Source: Tunturiibacter empetritectus
Lineage (GTDB): Bacteria; Acidobacteriota; Terriglobia; Terriglobales; Acidobacteriaceae
Length of the DNA: 64,000 nucleotides
Direction of reading: 5' to 3'
Assembly (NCBI RefSeq): GCF_013410875.1
Contig: NZ_JACCCU010000003.1
Span: 682,001 to 746,000 of the forward strand
Made by a program: the position numbers and the translations under genes. Numbering within the stretch: position 1 is the first letter of the stretch; every line of letters begins with the position of its first letter. Shown here piece after piece: positions 59,134 through 64,000 of this stretch. The notes under the pieces are model-generated. The model saw nothing but the letters and a program-made list of their open reading frames with translations. It was not told the DNA's origin and did not search any database.

Positions 59134-60033
59134 ATGCCGCGTCCGTACTGGTCAGGTCAGATACAGATCTCACTCGTTTCGTTTGGAGTCAAGCTGTTTA
59201 CGGCGACCGAGTCGAAGAGCGAGATTCGTTTTCATCAGCTTAGCCGGAAGACCGGGGAGCGGATCAAACACCAGAAGGTCTCTTCTGGCGATGAGGGCAA
59301 GGTGGAGAGCTCGGACATTGTGAAGGGTTATGAGTACCGCAAGGGCGAGTACGTCGTGGTCGAGCCGGAGGAGATCGAGCAGATTCGAATTCCTTCCAAG
59401 CATACGATTGAGGTGACGCAGTTTGTCGATGAAGGCGAGCTTGATCCTGAGTTCTTCGAGAAGCCCTATTTTGTGGTGCCGGAGAATGATGTTCAGGCGG
59501 AGGCGTTCGCGGTGGTTCGCAAGGCTCTGCAGACGACGAAGAAGATTGCGCTGGGGAAGATTGCGTTTAGTGGGCGCGAGCACCTGGTGGCGGTTTCGGC
59601 TGGGACCGACGACAAGCTGCCGGGCATGATGGCTTACACGATGCGGTATGCGGAGGAGTTGCGGGATCCCAAGGAGTTCTTTGAAGACATCAAGAAGGTG
59701 GCGGTGGATGAGGATCAACTGTCGCTGGCGAAGGAGTTGATCAAGCGCAAGGCGTCGAAGTTCGAGCCGGAGAAGTTCAAGGATGAGTACGAGGCGGCGT
59801 TGCGCGAGATGGTTGAGGCGAAGGTGAAGCATGCGCCGATTCCGAAGGATGATCCTGCGCCAAAGTCTGGCAAGGTGATCAATTTGATGGATGCTCTGCG
59901 GAAGAGCGTGCAGAGTGATGAAGCGCCTGCGGCGAAGAAGAAGGCTCCGGCGAGAGCGACTGCTGCGGAGGCGCAGAAGGGCATCGAGCTGGTGAAGCCT
60001 GCGAAGGCATCCAAACCGCGTAAGTCGGCGTAG
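59134..60033 (+). CDS. ku: Ku DNA end-binding protein
   Basis: Ring-shaped homodimer that binds double-strand breaks and recruits LigD. The start MPRPYWSGQIQISLVSFGVKLF at 59134 is chosen (GGAG upstream, family N-terminus); the open frame extends 50 codons upstream through the end of element I. The 299-residue product has IRFHQLSRKTGERIKHQKVS, YEYRKGEYVVVEPEEIEQI, and the barrel strand LVAVSAGTDDKLPGMMAYTM. The Lys/Ala-rich tail (AAKKKAPARATAAEAQKG) is typical of bacterial Ku and binds DNA. ligD follows after 8 bases. Confidence 0.96.
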   Translation: MPRPYWSGQIQISLVSFGVKLFTATESKSEIRFHQLSRKTGERIKHQKVSSGDEGKVESSDIVKGYEYRKGEYVVVEPEEIEQIRIPSKHTIEVTQFVDEGELDPEFFEKPYFVVPENDVQAEAFAVVRKALQTTKKIALGKIAFSGREHLVAVSAGTDDKLPGMMAYTMRYAEELRDPKEFFEDIKKVAVDEDQLSLAKELIKRKASKFEPEKFKDEYEAALREMVEAKVKHAPIPKDDPAPKSGKVINLMDALRKSVQSDEAPAAKKKAPARATAAEAQKGIELVKPAKASKPRKSA

Positions 60034-60041
60034 GGTGCGCC

Positions 60042-62918
60042 ATGGCTACGAGGAAGAGAGCCAAGACGAAGTCGGCGGTGTCTGCTGCTGATGCCGTGGA
60101 TGAGCAGCTTGGACTCTATCGCTCGATGCGGGACTTCGAGGTTACGGGGGAGCCTAGCGGATCGGCGAAGAAGAAGTTCTTTAACGATCAGCCTCTGCCC
60201 TTCGTGATTCAGAAGCATGCGGCGACGCGGCTGCACTACGATTTTCGGCTTGGGTGGAATGGGGTGCTGAAGAGCTGGGCGGTGGCGAAGGGGCCGAGTT
60301 ACGTCACGGCAGATAAGCGGCTGGCGGTTCAGGTGGAAGATCATCCGATCGACTATGGGGGCTTTGAGGGGATTATTCCGAAGGGCCAGTATGGTGGCGG
60401 CACGGTGATGGTGTGGGATCAGGGGACGTGGGAGCCTCAGGCTGGGCATACCGATGTGGATGAGGGGCTGCGGACGGGGTCGCTGAAGTTCATTTTGCAT
60501 GGGACGAAGATGAAGGGGAAGTGGGCGCTGATTCGCATGGGGGGGAAGGCCGCGAATGAGAGTAAGCCGAACTGGTTGCTGATCAAAGAGCATGATGATT
60601 TCGAGCGCACGAAGGACGACGCGGCTGTGACGGACAAAGAGCCGGATAGTGTGGTGACGGGGCGGAGTCTCGAGGAGATTGCACGGAACGAAGATCATGT
60701 CTGGAACTCGAAGGAGACGGCGAAGGGGAATGCGTGGTATCGGAAAGACGCTGGGGCTGCGAGTGCGAGGGAGATCGTCGCGGAGAAAGCTTCGCCTGAG
60801 CCGGCGTCTGCCGATAAGCCTGCTAAGGCTCGCAGGTCGAAGAGTGTTGCCTGGGAGTTGAAGGTGCCGGAGGGTGCGCCGAAGGAAAGACTTCCGGAGT
60901 TTATTACGCCGGAGCTGGCGTTGCAGGCTACGACTCCGCCGAGCGGTACTGGATGGCTGCATGAGTTAAAGCTGGATGGCTATCGCATTCAGGCTCGCAA
61001 GGATGGCGACAAGGTTCAGCTACTGACTCGGACGGGGCTCGACTGGACGCATCGGATGAAGACGATTGCAGCTCTGGTGGGGAAGTTGCCGGTGGATCGG
61101 GTGATTCTTGATGGCGAGGTTGTGGTGCTGGCAGAGAACGGGACGACGAGCTTCGCGGATCTGCAGGCGGCGTTTCAGGAGGGGGTGAAGAAGCCGCTCA
61201 GTTACTTCGTGTTTGATCTGCTACATCTGAACGGGCATAACCTGCGGGGAGTGCCGCTGGCTGAGCGAAAGGGGCTGCTTGCTACGCTTCTAGAGGGCGA
61301 CGGGGAGTTTCTGCGCTTCAATGAACATCTGGAGTCGGACGGGCTGGTGATCTTTGAAAAGGCTTGCGAGATGCATGTCGAGGGGATCGTCTCCAAACGC
61401 GCTGCCAGCAAATACTCGAGTGGTCGAGGGGGAAGTTGGCTGAAGGTGAAGTGCGTTCATGAGCAGGAGTTTGTGATCGGCGGGTTTACCTTGCCTTCGA
61501 ATGGGACGCACGGAGTTGGGGCTCTGCTGCTGGGGTACTACGACGGCGGGAAGCTGATCTATGCGGGGAGGACTGGAACGGGTTTCACGCAGAAGACCCA
61601 TCGTGTGCTGCGCAATCAGTTGGAAGAGCTGCGTGAGAAGGAGAATCCGTTTGAGAATTCTCCGGCTGAGGCACGTCGGGGAGCGAACTGGGTGAGGCCG
61701 GAGCTGGTGGCCCAGGTGAACTTTGCGACGTGGACTGCGGACAACCTGGTACGGCAGGCTTCGTTCAAAGGGCTGCGAGAGGATAAGCCTGCGAACGAGG
61801 TACGACGGGAGGAGTTGACAGTCGCGGCCAGAGTGCGCGGGACGAAGAGCGCTTCCCATACTGCGTCGGTAGCGATTGCGGCGAAGACTGCTTCTGCAGA
61901 GACGGCTCCTGCTCCAGCGAAGATGTCTGCCGCTAAGGCGACTGCTGCGAAGACAACTCCAACGAAGGCTGCGGCCGCGAAGAGTTCGGCTGTGAAGGAT
62001 TCGAAGAAAGCGGCCTTGGAGTCTGCGCCGGTGCGGTTGACGCATCCTGAGAAGGTTTTGGATGTGGAGACGCAGCTTACGAAGCAGCAACTAGCTGACT
62101 ATTACTGGGCGATTGCGCCGCATATGCTGCCGTATATCGAGGGCCGTCCGGTGTCGCTGGTGCGTTGTCCGGATGGAAGTGAGAAGCCGTGTTTTTATCA
62201 GAAGCATGTGAACGCGATGCTGCCGCCGGGGATTACGGCGGTGGACGTGCCGGATAAGAAGACGGGGAAGATGGACCCGTACATTACGCTTTCGACGTCG
62301 GAGGCGCTGGCGGGGCTTGCGCAGATGGGCGTGCTGGAGGTGCATCCGTGGGGGTCGCGCAATGACGATCTTGAGCACCCGGATCGGATCATCATCGATC
62401 TTGATCCGGATGCTGCGATTGCGTGGCCGAGGCTGGCTGATAGTGCTGGCGAGGTTCGTAGAGAGCTCAAGGAGCTTGGGCTGGAGAGCTTTTTGAAGAG
62501 CACGGGAGGCAAGGGGCTGCATGTGGTAATTCCCTTTGAGCCTGAATACGACTGGGCGGTGATCAAGCAGTTTGCTCATGCGTTTGTGCTGAAGATGGAG
62601 AAGGATCAGCCGGGCCAGTATCTGACGAAGATGAGCAAGGCGGCGCGGAGGGACAGGATCTTTCTGGATTACCTGCGAAATGAACGCGGGGCGACGGCGG
62701 TGGCGGCTTTCTCTCCTCGGGCGCGTGCGGGAGCGGCGGTTTCGCTTCCGCTGGACTGGAGTGAGTTGAAGTCGGCGGAGCGGACGGCGGTTCGGGTTGC
62801 GGATTTCGAACAGTGGCGCGGGCGGTTGAGTCGCGATCCGTGGAAGCAGTTTTCCGAGCTGCGGCAGCGGATCACGCCGAAGATGTTGGAGGCTTTGAAG
62901 ATATCTCAGGGGGCGTGA
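60042..62918 (+). CDS. ligD: Multifunctional DNA ligase D (phosphoesterase-ligase-polymerase)
   Basis: 958-residue repair enzyme that trims, fills and seals breaks held by Ku. The order is phosphoesterase (IQKHAATRLHYDFRLGWNG, from about residue 55), ATP-dependent ligase with nucleophile Lys310 in LKLDGYRIQARK, OB-fold domain (VKCVHEQEFVIGGFTLPSN), an Ala/Lys-rich linker (about 590-660), and the primase-type polymerase (LTHPEKVLDVETQLTKQQLADYYW, EVHPWGSRNDDLEHPDRIIIDLDPD). All three activities keep their motifs. Ku lies directly upstream (8-base gap), so the two form a compact end-joining operon. Confidence 0.96.
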   Translation: MATRKRAKTKSAVSAADAVDEQLGLYRSMRDFEVTGEPSGSAKKKFFNDQPLPFVIQKHAATRLHYDFRLGWNGVLKSWAVAKGPSYVTADKRLAVQVEDHPIDYGGFEGIIPKGQYGGGTVMVWDQGTWEPQAGHTDVDEGLRTGSLKFILHGTKMKGKWALIRMGGKAANESKPNWLLIKEHDDFERTKDDAAVTDKEPDSVVTGRSLEEIARNEDHVWNSKETAKGNAWYRKDAGAASAREIVAEKASPEPASADKPAKARRSKSVAWELKVPEGAPKERLPEFITPELALQATTPPSGTGWLHELKLDGYRIQARKDGDKVQLLTRTGLDWTHRMKTIAALVGKLPVDRVILDGEVVVLAENGTTSFADLQAAFQEGVKKPLSYFVFDLLHLNGHNLRGVPLAERKGLLATLLEGDGEFLRFNEHLESDGLVIFEKACEMHVEGIVSKRAASKYSSGRGGSWLKVKCVHEQEFVIGGFTLPSNGTHGVGALLLGYYDGGKLIYAGRTGTGFTQKTHRVLRNQLEELREKENPFENSPAEARRGANWVRPELVAQVNFATWTADNLVRQASFKGLREDKPANEVRREELTVAARVRGTKSASHTASVAIAAKTASAETAPAPAKMSAAKATAAKTTPTKAAAAKSSAVKDSKKAALESAPVRLTHPEKVLDVETQLTKQQLADYYWAIAPHMLPYIEGRPVSLVRCPDGSEKPCFYQKHVNAMLPPGITAVDVPDKKTGKMDPYITLSTSEALAGLAQMGVLEVHPWGSRNDDLEHPDRIIIDLDPDAAIAWPRLADSAGEVRRELKELGLESFLKSTGGKGLHVVIPFEPEYDWAVIKQFAHAFVLKMEKDQPGQYLTKMSKAARRDRIFLDYLRNERGATAVAAFSPRARAGAAVSLPLDWSELKSAERTAVRVADFEQWRGRLSRDPWKQFSELRQRITPKMLEALKISQGA

Positions 62919-63057
62919 GTGTCGGCTCACCCGGAATCCCTGTTCGATAATGGACAGTTTGTTTCGATTGCGGACGAGGGGCGTTGCGCGGTTCGTTCTA
63001 AGTGATTGAAAGCATTTGATGAAGAATGGCCTTGCGGTTGCACTTAGACTCGGCGCA

Positions 63058-64000
63058 ATGGATATCTCCAGACCAGATATAAAGCAGAAGAAGATGCGTC
63101 GGCAGTGGATCGCGGGTGGCTGCGCCGTGGTGGTGCTTGCGGCGATTGGTTTTTTTGTGACGCGGTTGAAGCCTGCGGCGCCTGAGGTCGATCGGGCTAC
63201 CGTGTGGACCGACACGGTGAAGCGTGGGCCGCTGCTGCGGCAGGTGCGTGGGCCGGGTTCGCTGGTTCCGCGGGAAGACAAGATTCGACTGATTCCCTCG
63301 GAGACCGAGGCGACGGTGGTGCGGATTCGGGTGCTGCCAGGCGCAAAGGTTGAGCCGGACACGATTCTGATGGACCTGGTCGATCCGCAGCTGCAGCAGG
63401 AGTTGCTGGACGCGCAGCTGCAGATGAAGGGCGCAGAGGCGGACTACATCAATACGCGGGCGAAGGTGCAGAGCGATCTGATGGACCAGAAGGCCGCGGC
63501 GGCGACGGTGGGAGCGGATCATAATCAGGCTCAGCTGCAGGCGCAGACGGATAAGTCGTTGTTTGACCTGGGCGTGATCAGCGGGTTGACCTACAGCGCG
63601 TCGAAGGGCAAGGCCGATGAGCTGACGACGCGGAACGATCTTGAGAAGCAGCGGCTTACGTTGAATGAGAAGGCGATTGAGACGCAGCTTGCAGTGCAGC
63701 AGACCAAGGTGGATCAGGCGAAGGCACTGCTTGGGTTGAAGCAGAAGCAGCTGGATGCGTTGAGCGTGCGGGCGGGGATCAGCGGTGTGCTGGTGGAGTT
63801 GCCGCACCAGGTGGGCGAGCATGTCGCTCCGGGAACGACGCTGGCAAAGGTGGTGCAGCCGGACCAGTTGAAGGCGAGTTTGAAGATTGCGGAGACGCAG
63901 GCGCGCGATATTCAGATTGGGCAGCCGGCTGAGGTGGATACGCATAACGGCGTGATCAACGGCAAGGTGATGCGAATTGATCCGGGGGTATTGAACGGAA
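63058..64000 (+). CDS. Efflux RND/ABC transporter periplasmic adaptor (HlyD family), C-terminus beyond window
   Basis: 314 residues in the window, still open at its edge. A cytoplasmic start (MDISRPDIKQKKMRRQ) and one membrane helix (WIAGGCAVVVLAAIGFFVT) are followed by a lipoyl-type half (RLIPSETEATVVRIRVLPGAKVEPDT), a long coiled-coil-forming hairpin (QLQQELLDAQLQMKG through LGLKQKQLDALSV) and the second lipoyl half (GVLVELPHQVGEHVAPGT). The ATG at 63058 is preferred to one 13 codons upstream, which has no better RBS. It joins an inner-membrane transporter to an outer-membrane channel; partner genes should follow beyond the window. Confidence 0.93.
   Translation, partial: MDISRPDIKQKKMRRQWIAGGCAVVVLAAIGFFVTRLKPAAPEVDRATVWTDTVKRGPLLRQVRGPGSLVPREDKIRLIPSETEATVVRIRVLPGAKVEPDTILMDLVDPQLQQELLDAQLQMKGAEADYINTRAKVQSDLMDQKAAAATVGADHNQAQLQAQTDKSLFDLGVISGLTYSASKGKADELTTRNDLEKQRLTLNEKAIETQLAVQQTKVDQAKALLGLKQKQLDALSVRAGISGVLVELPHQVGEHVAPGTTLAKVVQPDQLKASLKIAETQARDIQIGQPAEVDTHNGVINGKVMRIDPGVLNG

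Overview
The window looks like a chromosomal segment of an Acidobacteriota bacterium of the Terriglobia type (Edaphobacter, Granulicella, Terriglobus and relatives). This is an inference from high GC content, the gene repertoire (YXWGXW-repeat protein, DUF885, DUF5996, many CPBP and cupin proteins, Ku-LigD), and intergenic repeat types I associate with that group. No rRNA, tRNA, CRISPR array, prophage or transposase was found.

Layout. 1-5.5 kb: a leftward aromatic/branched-chain amino acid operon, trpB-trpA-aroQ-aroF-tyrA-threonine ammonia-lyase, with a terminator-like hairpin just ahead of trpB. 5.7-7.9 kb: a multicopper oxidase and an envelope protein. 8.0-10.4 kb: a bifunctional (p)ppGpp synthetase/hydrolase. 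10.8-13.6 kb: a rightward three-gene module of a small unknown protein, a double-domain KaiC-like ATPase and a histidine kinase. 14.1-20 kb: aconitase, a proline-rich YXWGXW-type lipoprotein and a zinc-ribbon protein. 20.1-26.6 kb: purine genes purD (+), purF and purL (-), with a decayed sugar-phosphate isomerase and a MerC-like gene between them. 26.8-30 kb: DUF5996, dUTPase, two unknown small genes and a long conserved non-coding element. 30-40.5 kb: aldo/keto reductase, a probably inactive rhomboid, DUF1905, M28 peptidase, LysW-like protein, ferritin-like protein, GalU, a HigBA toxin-antitoxin pair, DUF885, cupin and DUF3224. 40.7-49 kb: Mfd, twin sugar-binding lipoproteins, an alcohol dehydrogenase-like enzyme and a formate/nitrite channel. 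49-64 kb: NAD-dependent DNA ligase, a GH144-type glucanase divergent from a LacI regulator, an EF-G-like GTPase, two convergent overlapping CPBP proteins, the Ku-LigD end-joining pair and a truncated efflux adaptor.

The most unusual material is non-coding. (1) Nine intergenic copies of a 145-195 bp palindromic element, with TGTCCTGCCGGACGG-type terminal inverted repeats in the complete copies, lie between 26.6 and 59 kb and none in the first 26.6 kb; three carry a nested hairpin whose arms change in a compensatory way. (2) A roughly 280-310 bp conserved non-coding element occurs twice, once alone (13.76-14.04 kb) and once in inverse orientation as the leader of a small Cys/His protein gene (29.45-29.76 kb). 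(3) The strand composition switches from C-rich to G-rich on the + strand near 25-29 kb, as at a replication origin or rearrangement boundary. These, with the KaiC-like module, are the best candidates for undescribed biology. Translation starts were moved inward from the longest open frame wherever a ribosome-binding site and family homology supported it.
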